Positions 7,533-14,869 of a stretch of 61,589 bases of DNA are shown piece after piece (the first letter of the stretch is position 1; every line of letters starts with the position of its first letter). The position numbers and the translations under genes are program-made. This DNA is from Candidatus Dormiibacterota bacterium (GTDB taxonomy: Bacteria; Chloroflexota; Dormibacteria; Aeolococcales; Bog-877): positions 1 to 61,589 of the forward strand of contig DAHUZI010000133.1 of the NCBI GenBank assembly GCA_027306595.1. Direction: 5' to 3'. The notes beneath the pieces are model-generated. The model was not told where the DNA came from. It was given only the letters and a program-made list of their open reading frames with translations, and did no database searches.

Positions 7533-7793
7533 ATGCCGCCGCCCGACCTTCCGCCACTTCGAGCGCCCAGCCGGTCGCGGCTGCAGCGAGTGGGCGAGCT
7601 GCTCCCCCGGGTTGCCCGAGGGATCCGCCAAGGGACGACCGCGATGGAGCGGGCCGAGCGGCAAGGGGAAGGCAACCTCTGGGAGCTAGTGCGGATCGGG
7701 ATGGGGACGGCTCGCGCCGCCATCCACCGCACCGATCCCGACGTCGAGGGTGACGGGCGCTCCGGGGTGCCGGCGGCGACGGAGGGGCACTGA
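7533..7793 (+). CDS. small hypothetical protein, 86 aa
   Basis: ATG 7533 is preferred over ATG 7524 because it lies 7 nt downstream of TAGGAT. The product is basic and Pro-rich at the N-terminus, then helical ('QRVGELLPRVARGIRQG'), with no membrane segment. It heads a three-gene operon that ends with the lysozyme-like gene, with 1-nt spacing to the next start. Function unknown; it may be a virion, lysis or envelope accessory protein. Confidence 0.45.
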   Translation: MPPPDLPPLRAPSRSRLQRVGELLPRVARGIRQGTTAMERAERQGEGNLWELVRIGMGTARAAIHRTDPDVEGDGRSGVPAATEGH

Positions 7794-7794
7794 G

Positions 7795-7902
7795 ATGGCC
7801 GTGCCACTGTCGACCGCGCAGCTGGAGGCGGTGGGGACCGCCGCGGGCGGACGCCCGCCCGTGGTCCTGTTTGTCGCCTTTGGCGGCTGGCGGCAACGGT
7901 AG
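7795..7902 (+). CDS. very small protein, 35 aa
   Basis: This frame is too short for the ORF track. ATG 7795 follows the previous stop by one base, and the TAG overlaps the next GTG by one base (TAGTG). The last third ('VVLFVAFGGWRQR') is hydrophobic with a basic end, so a tiny membrane peptide is possible. Evidence is purely the operon packing. Confidence 0.35.
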   Translation: MAVPLSTAQLEAVGTAAGGRPPVVLFVAFGGWRQR

Positions 7903-8891
7903 TGGCCAGCCAGACCCAGATCGCGGACTTCCGCACCAAGTACCTACCCTGGGCGGCGAAGGCGTCGCGGTCCACCGGGCTCAACCAGTGGACGATCCTC
8001 AGCCAGTGGGCGAACGAGACCAACTACGGGACCCAGTTCGCCCGGCCCAACAACATCGGCAACATTGGCGTCTACCCGGGCGGTCCCAACCCCGCCTACG
8101 CCAGCGTCGGCGCCGGGGTGAAGGCGTACGAATCCTTCATCACCTCCTCCACCGCTCCGGGGATGGCCGCCCTGCGCGCGACCCGCGGGCAGAGCATCGC
8201 TGAGCAGTTCCGCGCGCTCGGGAACTCCGCCTACGCGGGCAGCCACTACAACAGCGGCGGCGGCCCTGGCTCCGCCCTGGCCGGCGTCCTGGCCGCCCTC
8301 AATCCGACCGTGAGCCCGGGCGCGGCGAGCAGTCCGCCGGGCGCTGGGGTCCAGCTCCCCACGACGATCCGGCTGGCAGGGCCGGCCGTTGTGAGCTGGT
8401 TCGAGCACCTCACGGCAGCCCAGCAGCGCGCGGCCTCTGACCTCTCGCTCCCGAAGGGGTCGCACGTGCTGAGCGTGAAGTGGCCGGGGCTGAGGTCGAC
8501 GACTGCGGAGATCACCTACCTCACGGCCGCCGGCAAGAAGGTCACCACGGAGTTCCTGACCGTCCCGCCCGGCAGCGTGAACCTGAAGGGTGCAAAGAAT
8601 CCGCTGTGGGGACCGACCCCAACACAGACGACGGGCGCCGCGCACAAGGCAGCCAAGACGGCGGGGAACATCGCGGGTGCGGTAGGGGCCCTGGTCAGCT
8701 TCCTCACCGAGTTCGCCGGCGGACTCACCCTTGAGCGTGTCGGGATGGCGCTACTCGCCTTCGCCATGGTCGCAGGGGGCCTTCTGCTCCTGGTGACGGG
8801 GAGCCAGTCAAAGTCGCTCGGCCGCAGCCTGCAGCCGGCGGACGCCGCGGCGAGCGGCGCGCAGTCCGCCGCGGCCGCCCTAGCCGACTGA
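7902..8891 (+). CDS. lysozyme-like / glucosaminidase-fold protein with C-terminal transmembrane helix, 329 aa
   Basis: Residues ~1-115 resemble the mannosyl-glycoprotein endo-beta-N-acetylglucosaminidase / phage tail-lysozyme fold: 'SQWANETNYGT' holds the catalytic-type glutamate, and 'NNIGNIG' and 'AGVKAYESFI' are typical conserved blocks. This family cuts peptidoglycan glycan strands. The middle (res ~120-270) is Ala/Pro-rich with a beta-rich insert. Residues ~280-300 ('VGMALLAFAMVAGGLLLL') form a transmembrane helix, with a short polar tail. No N-terminal signal peptide is seen. In an element without visible capsid genes, it could serve entry/exit of a satellite particle or conjugative wall opening. 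Start is GTG at the TAGTG junction. Confidence 0.65.
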   Translation: MASQTQIADFRTKYLPWAAKASRSTGLNQWTILSQWANETNYGTQFARPNNIGNIGVYPGGPNPAYASVGAGVKAYESFITSSTAPGMAALRATRGQSIAEQFRALGNSAYAGSHYNSGGGPGSALAGVLAALNPTVSPGAASSPPGAGVQLPTTIRLAGPAVVSWFEHLTAAQQRAASDLSLPKGSHVLSVKWPGLRSTTAEITYLTAAGKKVTTEFLTVPPGSVNLKGAKNPLWGPTPTQTTGAAHKAAKTAGNIAGAVGALVSFLTEFAGGLTLERVGMALLAFAMVAGGLLLLVTGSQSKSLGRSLQPADAAASGAQSAAAALAD

Positions 8892-8904
8892 CCGCGGCGC
8901 CGGC

Positions 8905-9357
8905 GTGCGCTTCCCGCGCCTGCTTCGTCGCCGGATCTCATCGCCGCCCCCCTCGACGACGCGCGCTCCGCGAACGCCCCGTCGGCAGCTCCCCGCTCCC
9001 GCGTTCTCGGGGCAGCCGGCCGACCGGCCCCTGCATTCCTGCCTGCCGCCGGGTTGGGCGCCGTGCATCCGGTGTGATCTCGGCGTTCCGGTGGGCACCA
9101 GCCTCTGCGCGCTCTGCGCTCGCGAGCTCCGGGGCCTCCGGCTGCCGTCGCCAACACCCCTTCTGGGACTCGACCTGGTCGAGGTGCCAGGCCCCACCGT
9201 GCGCGCCGCCGCCTTCCGCCACCACACCCGGGCGCTGCCCCGGCCCGCGGCCACCCGCACGGTGCCGACCCCGCCGCCCTCGATGACCCCGGCGGTCCTG
9301 CCAGACCCTGGCATCGGTCCGAGGCGGGAGCTCGCGGCACCGCCGCCGGGAGCGTAG
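8905..9357 (+). CDS. zinc-ribbon protein, 150 aa, paralogue of the 4738 gene
   Basis: The core 'LPPGWAPCIRCDLGVPVGTS' plus 'LCALCARELRGLRL' repeats the pattern of the 4738-5070 protein. The Pro/Arg-rich flanks are low complexity, so the true boundaries are uncertain; GTG 8905 follows the lysozyme-like gene by 13 nt. No family beyond a CxxC/CxxC zinc ribbon is recognised. It may be the first gene of a second, now decayed, copy of the replication module. Confidence 0.5.
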   Translation: MRFPRLLRRRISSPPPSTTRAPRTPRRQLPAPAFSGQPADRPLHSCLPPGWAPCIRCDLGVPVGTSLCALCARELRGLRLPSPTPLLGLDLVEVPGPTVRAAAFRHHTRALPRPAATRTVPTPPPSMTPAVLPDPGIGPRRELAAPPPGA

Positions 9358-9486
9358 GCAGCGCACCCGGCGCCTCGCCACGGGCGTCGGGGTCACGCCG
9401 GCGCCCGCCCCGACGCTCAGTGGCGTCGACGCTCGACGGGACAGCCGCCAGATCGCGTCCTGACCCAGCTGGGTCCCCTATCCGCT

Positions 9487-9850
9487 GCCTCCAGCACCCT
9501 CGCGCGCCGCCACGGCCCGCACAGGGGCGATATATCGCCTTCATGGGTTCCGCCGAGGAACCCGAAGGCGCTGATCCGGTGGCCCAGGGGGTTGACGTCG
9601 CGGCCGGGTCGGTCACCCCCTACTCGGTCGCCCCTGCGCCTGGGTCGCCCGGCTGCACGCCGCGGCCAGCCGCCGCTGCCACGGGCTCGCCGGCGCCGGG
9701 GCTGCCCCCGGCGGTCGGTGTCCACGCCGCCCGACTGGCGTCCGGCCCTCCCCCTCCCTGGGGACCACCGCCAGCCCGGTCCGACGAGACCACCGGTGGG
9801 TACCCTGGCGGTCGGCGTCTCCGCAGGAGTCGGCGGCGCGGCGGTGGGGC
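9487..9850 (+). repeat. direct repeat copy A (~360 bp)
   Basis: About 88% identical by eye to copy B at 10788-11150. Near its left end is the 14-bp perfect palindrome GGCGATATATCGCC (9526-9539), followed 3 nt later by an ATG (9543). The reverse frame that encodes a zinc finger in copy B has lost its first cysteine pair and key tyrosine here, so copy A is degenerate for that gene. Confidence 0.7.
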
Positions 9851-10129
9851 CCGACCTGGTCGTGGCGCCGGGCCCCCCCGTCCGCGACGACGGCTTTGCC
9901 ACCAGCCGCGGGCGCGGCTCCGGCCCGCGGTGATCCGCACGGTGCGGGCTTTGCGTGGCCCGGCGCGCCCGGGCGGCCTGGTCGGCCCCGACATCGGTCC
10001 GGGACGCGGGCTCGCGGCCAGGCCCGCCGGGGCGGAGGCAGCGCGCCCGGTGTGTTGGCCCGCGCGCCGGGTTCCTCCCCGGCGCCAGTCCCCGCGGTCG
10101 CCCCCTTCGACGCTCGAGAGGCAGGGGGG

Positions 10130-10225
10130 GCACTCGTCAGCCAATCTCGGCCAGCAACCCAAGGTCCCGCACCAGCTGACCGAGGCTGGATTCGGTCAGC
10201 GAGAACCCCGCCAGATCGCGCCCTG
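10130..10225 (-). pseudogene. fragment of a tyrosine recombinase related to the 13734-14708 integrase
   Basis: The minus-strand translation 'LTESSLGQLVRDLGLLAEIG' matches 'LTESGVGQLVRDLGLRAEIG' in the intact integrase, then stops. Only ~30 codons survive, upstream of the missing HxxR motif. Nucleotide identity over ~60 bp is around 85% by eye. Confidence 0.75.
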
Positions 10226-10289
10226 AGCCGGCTGGGGCCCTCGCCCTGCGGGGGGGCCACCGGACCACCGCCGGTCCCTCCTGGCGCCG

Positions 10290-10405
10290 TGACGGTCGTG
10301 ACGGTCGGTGACGGTCGGCCGCCCTCCGACCGTCACACCGGAATCCCCATCTTTGGAACTCGCCCCCGGGGGTCTGGAGGGGGTCAGTGACGGTCGTGAC
10401 GGTCG
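10290..10405. repeat. TGACGGTCG repeat cluster (candidate iterons of the second element)
   Basis: Direct copies begin at 10290, 10299, 10309, 10388 and 10397, with one inverted copy at 10327-10335. Spacings are 9, 10 and 9 nt. A TTTCCCCTCT run, a CCTCTATAGAGG hairpin and a purine-rich tract follow at once, the same order seen after the TGCCGGCA cluster in the intact replication gene. Confidence 0.6.
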
Positions 10406-10650
10406 TTTCCCCTCTATAGAGGGAAGGAGGAGGAAGGAGAAGAGAGCCCAGGGCACTTCAGTACACCGCTCGCGCCGGACGTCCTTGCGCGCGGGATGGT
10501 CGCCTGGATCTCGGCGCCGGGTCCCCCGAGGCCTTCCGGAGGGTGACGGCCGAGATCCCCACCCAGCTCGGCGAGCTCGCGCCCGTCGCGCCGCGGCGGG
10601 TGCGCGCCGTCGAGCTCACCCACCGCGGCCGGCTCCTCGGCAGCGGGGTG
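10405..10650 (+). pseudogene. 3' remnant of a second replication ATPase gene
   Basis: In frame, 'APRRVRAVELTHRGRLLGS' aligns with 'GARRRVRAVYLAHRDRLVGR' at the end of the intact ATPase. Upstream lie the pyrimidine/purine tract and repeat cluster in the same order as in the intact gene. The ATPase core itself is absent. Confidence 0.6.
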
Positions 10651-10679
10651 GTCGACGGGTTGGGCATGGCCCCGTGCCC

Positions 10680-10785
10680 CCCGCCACCCCGACATTCCAG
10701 ACCCGCGTCGTGGTCGACCACCGTGCCTGCCTCCGGGACCGCCGCGTCCAGAGAGCGGCGCTCCTCGCGATCCGCCGTCAGGTTC
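10680..10785 (+). pseudogene. 5' remnant of a paralogue of the 4109 gene
   Basis: 'VVVDHRACLRDRRVQRAALL' aligns with 'VLVDHPAYVRDRRARRAALL' of the intact 4109-4741 protein. Similarity ends abruptly at about 10785, where repeat copy B begins. The truncation point therefore coincides with the repeat boundary. Confidence 0.65.
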
Positions 10786-10787
10786 GG

Positions 10788-11150
10788 CGACCCCCAGCAC
10801 CCCCGCGCGCCGCCACGGCCCGCACAGTGGCGATATATCGCCCCCATGGGGTCCGCCGAGAAACCCGAAGGCGCTGATCCGGTGGCCCAGGGGGTTGACG
10901 TCGCGGCCGGGTTGGTCACCCCCTACCCGGTCGCCCCTACGCCTGGGTCGCCCAGCTCCACGCCGCGGCGAGCCGCCGCCGCCACGGGCTCGCCGGCGCC
11001 GGCGCCGACCCCGGCGGTCGGTGCCCACGCTGGCCGACCGGCGTCCGGCCCTCTCCCTCCGTGGGGACCATCCCCAGCCCGGTCCGACGGGACCACCGGT
11101 GGGCGGCCTGGCGGTCGGCGTCTCCGCAGTAGACGGCGTCGCGGCGGCGG
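10788..11150 (+). repeat. direct repeat copy B (~360 bp)
   Basis: Second copy of the 9487-9850 repeat, with the same GGCGATATATCGCC palindrome (10829-10842) and a following ATG (10846). It abuts a truncated gene, while copy A abuts an integrase fragment, so the repeat edges are recombination junctions. Confidence 0.7.
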
Positions 11151-11203
11151 TCGACGAGCGGGACTCCGCACCAGCGACACGTCGACGTCCGCGGGCGGGG
11201 CAT
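10937..11203 (-). CDS. small zinc-finger protein, 88 aa
   Basis: The N-terminus 'CRWCGVPLVDRRRDAVYCGD' followed by 'ADRQAAHRW' resembles the compact CxxC...YCS..C/D.RQ..HR zinc finger found in many small phage and plasmid proteins; the fourth ligand would be Asp or His here. The C-terminal half is low complexity. ATG 11203 lies 7 nt after TATCGT, so it may be leaderless. It lies partly in repeat copy B. Confidence 0.4.
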   Translation of the reverse strand: MPRPRTSTCRWCGVPLVDRRRDAVYCGDADRQAAHRWSRRTGLGMVPTEGEGRTPVGQRGHRPPGSAPAPASPWRRRLAAAWSWATQA

Positions 11204-11269
11204 GGGGACGACGATAGTCCAAGAGGAGGCGGGCGGCAGACCTTTGGCCTCGCGCGTGCGTGAGGCGCT

Positions 11270-12091
11270 GTGTCACGGATGAACCTTCCGCTTGATCTCA
11301 GGAAGCTACGCGCACGCGCGCGCGGGAGAGGGCGGCGGATCGGGGCCCGCGGCTCGGCGCCGGCCGGTCGGACACCACGCGCGGCCCCGATCGGTCAGCA
11401 TGGGGCGAGCGCGCCGACGGGTCGGCGCGTTGCCCGGTGGAGGGATCGCGTGACGGTACTCGCCGCTCGCAGCCGGGAGCTGGGCGCGAGGACGGACGCC
11501 CAGGTCCTGGCCGTCGTGGATGCCGCTGGGCTGGCCGGCATCGAGCCGGCCCACCTGTTCGCGCGCGCCGGGCTCGACCCTCGGCGCGGGCGGCGGAGCG
11601 TCGCGCGCTTGGTCGCTCGCGGACGTGTGGTCCGGTCGAGCGCGCGGGGACGCTGCTTCTCGGCGGCGGCAACGCCGACATCCCCGCTGCGCCTCCCTCC
11701 CGGAACCAGGGCAACGCTCCCGGGCCCCGCTGGCGACCAAGGGGTCGCGCTCGCGGAGCTGATGGCCCTCCAGGGGCTCGACCCTCACGCGTGCTGGGTG
11801 CGGATGCAACAGCTCGGGCTCGTCCGGTGGTCGGTGCCGCCCGGCGGCGGCGCAGTCCCGACGCCAGGGACTCCGCGGCTCAGCGACTACCGCTGGCTCG
11901 ACGAGGGAAACCGCCTCGTCGATCCGAGCCAGGCCCCGATGATTCTGCGGCGAGCGATCCGCCAGTGCCAGGCGCCGGAGCGGGCCGCGAGGGCGGCGCC
12001 CCGCCGGGCCGGCCATGCCCAACGGACGCCTTCGTCGCCCACGCCGGGGCGCTGGGCCCGGTTCCGGGACTGGCTCCAGGCCCCGCCCTGA
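11270..12091 (+). CDS. hypothetical protein, 273 aa
   Basis: Not recognised. The first ~60 residues are very basic; residues ~70-125 could be a winged helix ('TDAQVLAVVDAAGLAGIEPA' then 'LVARGRVVRSS'); residues ~160-225 are more ordered ('ELMALQGLDPHACWVRMQQL'). The last 70 codons overlap the minus-strand gene 11880-12425, so one of the two 3' ends is probably overextended. If real, it is a DNA-binding accessory protein of the element. Confidence 0.4.
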   Translation: MSRMNLPLDLRKLRARARGRGRRIGARGSAPAGRTPRAAPIGQHGASAPTGRRVARWRDRVTVLAARSRELGARTDAQVLAVVDAAGLAGIEPAHLFARAGLDPRRGRRSVARLVARGRVVRSSARGRCFSAAATPTSPLRLPPGTRATLPGPAGDQGVALAELMALQGLDPHACWVRMQQLGLVRWSVPPGGGAVPTPGTPRLSDYRWLDEGNRLVDPSQAPMILRRAIRQCQAPERAARAAPRRAGHAQRTPSSPTPGRWARFRDWLQAPP

Positions 12092-12425
12092 GGCAGCGTC
12101 GCGGGATGGGCGCGAGGCACCCCAGCGCGTCGTCCGTGTCGCCGTGGTCCAGGAGGAAGGTCCGCGGCGCGGGCCAGGGCCGCTCGGGGGCCGCTCCGTC
12201 GAGCAGATCCTCGACCTCCGGGTGGACCACGCTGGCGAAGATGGCCAGGCCGCCGACCGGCTCCGGCACCGTCTCGGCCCATCCCCGCCCGCACCGCCGG
12301 CAGGTCCGCGCCACCAGCTCCGGGCCCGGGACCGCCTCCACGTCGGGGTAGTCGCAGGTCGGGCACCGGCTCCAAGGGTCGAAGGGCTCAGGCGGGTCGA
12401 CCAGCTGGGCCTGGACCGCACTCAC
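11880..12425 (-). CDS. zinc-finger protein coupled to the integrase, up to 181 aa
   Basis: GTG 12425 overlaps the stop of the integrase gene (GTGA), which is the main support. The N-terminus has 'CPTCDYPDVEAVPGPELV' and 'CRRCGRGWAE', a CxxC...CxxC zinc ribbon, followed by a short acidic domain to about residue 105. The last 75 residues are low complexity and overlap the opposite gene. It is the last gene of the int2 - small ORF - int1 - zinc finger operon and may act as a recombination accessory factor; this is inference. Confidence 0.5.
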   Translation of the reverse strand: MSAVQAQLVDPPEPFDPWSRCPTCDYPDVEAVPGPELVARTCRRCGRGWAETVPEPVGGLAIFASVVHPEVEDLLDGAAPERPWPAPRTFLLDHGDTDDALGCLAPIPRRCLRAGPGASPGTGPSAPAWATKASVGHGRPGGAPPSRPAPAPGTGGSLAAESSGPGSDRRGGFPRRASGSR

Positions 12426-13516
12426 GGCCTCACCCCCGGCCTCTGGTGGTTGGCCGATCCGAGGCTGAGCGGGGCGATGGCCGCGCGCAGCTCGTCAAGC
12501 GCCAGGTGGTCGAGGTACCGCTGGGTGTGGGTGAGGCTGGAGTGGCCGAGCAGCTGCATGACCGCAACAGGGGAGGCCCCGGCCCGCAAGTTCCGTATGG
12601 CGTACGTGTGTCGCAGCGAGTGCGGCGAGATCCGCTTGGTGACCCCCGCCGCCGAGAGCCACCCGCGCAGTCGGCAGCTGATCCCAGCCGGAGTGAGGCG
12701 GCCTCGGGGATGCGCCCGGTCCCGCCTCAGGAACAGCGGACCCGAACTCTGGAGCGTCCGACCGTCCGCTGCGAGCATCGCGAGCATGGCGTCGCCCACT
12801 TCGGCGCGAACGGGAACCACTCGGTCCTTGGCGCCCTTGCCCTGGCGGACGTGCAGGGCCACGCCGCCGGCGCCGTCGCCCACGATGTCGGCGACGTCGA
12901 GGTGGCTCAGCTCACCGACGCGGAGGCCACTCCCGAGCGCGACCATCGCCAGCGCCAGATCGGCGGGTCCGCGGGCCTGCGCTGCGGCCAGGACCGCCGC
13001 CAGCTCCGGCGCGTCGAGGGCGGAATAGGGGCGGATGACGGTCGCTTTCGGCACGCGCAGAACCTCGTCGACGATGTCCCGGCCCAGCTGGTGGGCGCCG
13101 ATCGCCCGCGTCCACTTCAGGCAGGCCCGGACCGCGTGGATCGCGCTGGCGCGGCTCCCGGGCGCGAGGTGCGCCTGCGCCAGGACGTGGCCGCGGTAGT
13201 GAGCGAGCAGCTCGCCACTGAGCATCCCGAAGGCCGGCACCTCGACGAAGGCGAAGAAGGCCCGGAGGTGGCGACCGTAGACGCGCCGGGTCGCCGGCGA
13301 CTCGACCCGGCTGTCGAGCCACGCGTCGACCACCCGCGTCCACGGAAGGGTGGCGGCAGGGGGGATCGGCGGCACCGGGGTCAGGGCCTCGACCAGGTCG
13401 GCGATGTCCTGCCCCGCGGGCGGCCTCGCCGTGACGGCCGTACTCAGCCAGGCGGGCATGGGCGATCCGGACCCGGGCGGGGGCGCCTGGCTCACCGCCC
13501 CCACCGATCCGCTCAC
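12422..13516 (-). CDS. tyrosine recombinase / integrase (int1), 364 aa
   Basis: All catalytic landmarks are present: Arg in 'GSGLRVGELSHL', Lys in 'QGKGAKDRVV', the HxxR box 'HSLRHTYA', the second His in 'LLGHSSLTHTQ' and Tyr in 'QRYLDHL'. An N-terminal SAM-like core-binding domain (res ~75-160) precedes the catalytic domain. Start at GTG 13516 forms a GTGA overlap with the small upstream ORF; the longer track start would sit inside that ORF. With the integrase at 13734 it forms a two-recombinase operon near tRNA-Thr. Confidence 0.9.
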   Translation of the reverse strand: MSGSVGAVSQAPPPGSGSPMPAWLSTAVTARPPAGQDIADLVEALTPVPPIPPAATLPWTRVVDAWLDSRVESPATRRVYGRHLRAFFAFVEVPAFGMLSGELLAHYRGHVLAQAHLAPGSRASAIHAVRACLKWTRAIGAHQLGRDIVDEVLRVPKATVIRPYSALDAPELAAVLAAAQARGPADLALAMVALGSGLRVGELSHLDVADIVGDGAGGVALHVRQGKGAKDRVVPVRAEVGDAMLAMLAADGRTLQSSGPLFLRRDRAHPRGRLTPAGISCRLRGWLSAAGVTKRISPHSLRHTYAIRNLRAGASPVAVMQLLGHSSLTHTQRYLDHLALDELRAAIAPLSLGSANHQRPGVRP

Positions 13517-13704
13517 GGCTTCGCCCCGGCGGCGGTCAACGGCCGCAGCCGCGAGCGGAGGCCCGGTGCGGCCCACGTGAGAGGGGGCCGGACCGCCCCG
13601 GCGGCGCGGGAGGGGGGCGCCCCGCTTAGCCAGCGCGCCGCGGGCGCCGTCAGGATCGCGTCGGCCAGCGGGTCCGAGCGCCAGGTCAGGGGATGGCGAA
13701 GCAC
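13513..13704 (-). CDS. small protein between the two integrases, 63 aa
   Basis: GTG 13704 has a strong GAGGAGGAG a few bases upstream, and the TGA overlaps the int1 GTG. The product is basic with several Trp and Pro residues and no recognised family. Recombinase operons often include a small DNA-binding directionality factor, so an excisionase-like role is a reasonable guess. Confidence 0.5.
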   Translation of the reverse strand: MLRHPLTWRSDPLADAILTAPAARWLSGAPPSRAAGAVRPPLTWAAPGLRSRLRPLTAAGAKP

Positions 13705-13733
13705 GGTCTCCTCCTCACAACCGCTGCGGGTGA

Positions 13734-14708
13734 TCAGCGCCCCCCGTCATCCGCGCGCAGGGCGTCCATGAGGGCGCGGTGGGCATCGGTCGGGGTCAGG
13801 TGGGCGTAGGTGCGCTGGATCATCTGCAGGGACGAGTGGCCGAGGACCTGCGCCACCAGGAGCGGGTTCATGCCGCGCTGGAGCAGGTATGTGGCGGCCG
13901 AATGGCGAAAGAGGTGGGGGTGCACTCGCCGGCCGATCTCGGCCCGCAGCCCGAGGTCCCGCACCAGCTGACCGACGCCGGATTCGGTCAGGGCGTGGCG
14001 CTCGCCAGCGGGATCGCGACGGCGCGCCGTGAACAGCCGATCAGTCACCACGTCGGCGCCCCCCGGGATCTGCCCAAAGCGTCGCAGGCGTCGCGCGAGG
14101 GCCGGGGCGAGCGGCACCAGCCGATCGCGGTTCCCCTTCCCGTGGACGAGCATGTACGTCTCGCGGTCCCGCTGCACCAGGTCGTCGAGCCGAAAGCGCA
14201 CCAGCTCTCCGACCCGGACGCCTGTGTCCGCCAGCACGCGCACGATCAGCTTGTCCCGTTCGTCTCGCGCCGCTCCCTCGAGCCGCTGGACCTCCTCTCG
14301 GCTCAACACGTCGACCACGCGCCGGCCCAGCCGCGGGAGCCGGACGTCCCCCTCGACTCGTTCCCCCTCGGCCCGCAGCCAGGCCAGGAGGCCTCGGACC
14401 GCCTTCACGTAGGTCCAGATCGACGACTCGCTGAGCGGGCCCCGGGCGCCGCCCGCGGTGCGGAGATGCGCGGCATAGCGCTCGAGGACGCGACTCGACA
14501 GCCCCGCGAGGTCGGTCAGACCCTCCCGCTCCGCCCAGGGGAGAAAGACCGAACGGAGCGGGTAGCCGTAGCTGAGGGTCACCGTCTTGGGCGAAAGGCC
14601 ACGGGCCTGGCAGGCGGTCAGGTAGTCCTCGACCGCCTGGCCGAGCGGCGCAGGGCGACCCCGGGCGGACTTGGCCGAGGGCGACCGGGAAGAGGAGTTC
14701 CTGCGCAA
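13734..14708 (-). CDS. tyrosine recombinase / integrase (int2), XerC/D-like, 324 aa
   Basis: Catalytic residues: Arg in 'DTGVRVGELVRF', Lys in 'GKGNRDRLVPL', HxxR in 'HLFRHSAATYL', second His in 'VLGHSSLQMIQ', Tyr in 'QRTYAHL'. A core-binding domain occupies residues ~25-115. The start is TTG 14708, chosen for an AGGTGAG just upstream. The gene lies 160 bp from the 3' end of tRNA-Thr and reads away from it, the usual place for the integrase that uses that tRNA as attachment site. A decayed fragment of a close relative is at 10130-10225. Confidence 0.9.
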   Translation of the reverse strand: MRRNSSSRSPSAKSARGRPAPLGQAVEDYLTACQARGLSPKTVTLSYGYPLRSVFLPWAEREGLTDLAGLSSRVLERYAAHLRTAGGARGPLSESSIWTYVKAVRGLLAWLRAEGERVEGDVRLPRLGRRVVDVLSREEVQRLEGAARDERDKLIVRVLADTGVRVGELVRFRLDDLVQRDRETYMLVHGKGNRDRLVPLAPALARRLRRFGQIPGGADVVTDRLFTARRRDPAGERHALTESGVGQLVRDLGLRAEIGRRVHPHLFRHSAATYLLQRGMNPLLVAQVLGHSSLQMIQRTYAHLTPTDAHRALMDALRADDGGR

Positions 14709-14869
14709 CGACTCTCACCTGGGTTGGGGACTATCCCGCTGTGTTAGAGCGTTACCATACCACATCTGTCCAGGAGTCCCCAGAACTCCCCAACGCCCGC
14801 CGCTCGTCGCCATCCATTCACGACTGTGAGATCGAAAAGATGGGAACGGCGCATCTCGGGGAAGGCCCG
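14709..14869. other. probable attachment-site flank between tRNA-Thr and int2
   Basis: Three copies of a TCCCCA(A/G) motif occur: TAGTCCCCAA on the minus strand near 14724, GAGTCCCCAG near 14773 and AACTCCCCAA near 14787. They could be integrase arm-type sites. A stem-loop CTCGGG-GAAGG-CCCGAG (14855-14871) directly follows the tRNA-Thr 3' end and may end tRNA transcription. The matching far-end attachment repeat is not in the window. Confidence 0.4.

Larger units (their letters stand above)
9440..11203. other. decayed region: fragments of a second related element
   Basis: No intact gene covers this stretch except a small zinc-finger ORF at 10937-11203. It contains two copies of a ~360-bp repeat, an internal integrase fragment, a repeat cluster, and remnants of the 3' end of a replication gene and of the gene after it. 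A short motif (GCCAGATCGCG(T/C)CCTGA) from the integrase relic occurs at about 9447 and again at 10211. The long ORF 9420-10226 in the track crosses unrelated fragments and is not accepted as a gene. Confidence 0.65.

Noticed and set aside
9420-10226. 268-aa ORF across the decayed region
   Set aside because: It runs through a repeat copy and an antisense integrase fragment, so the frame is open by composition only.
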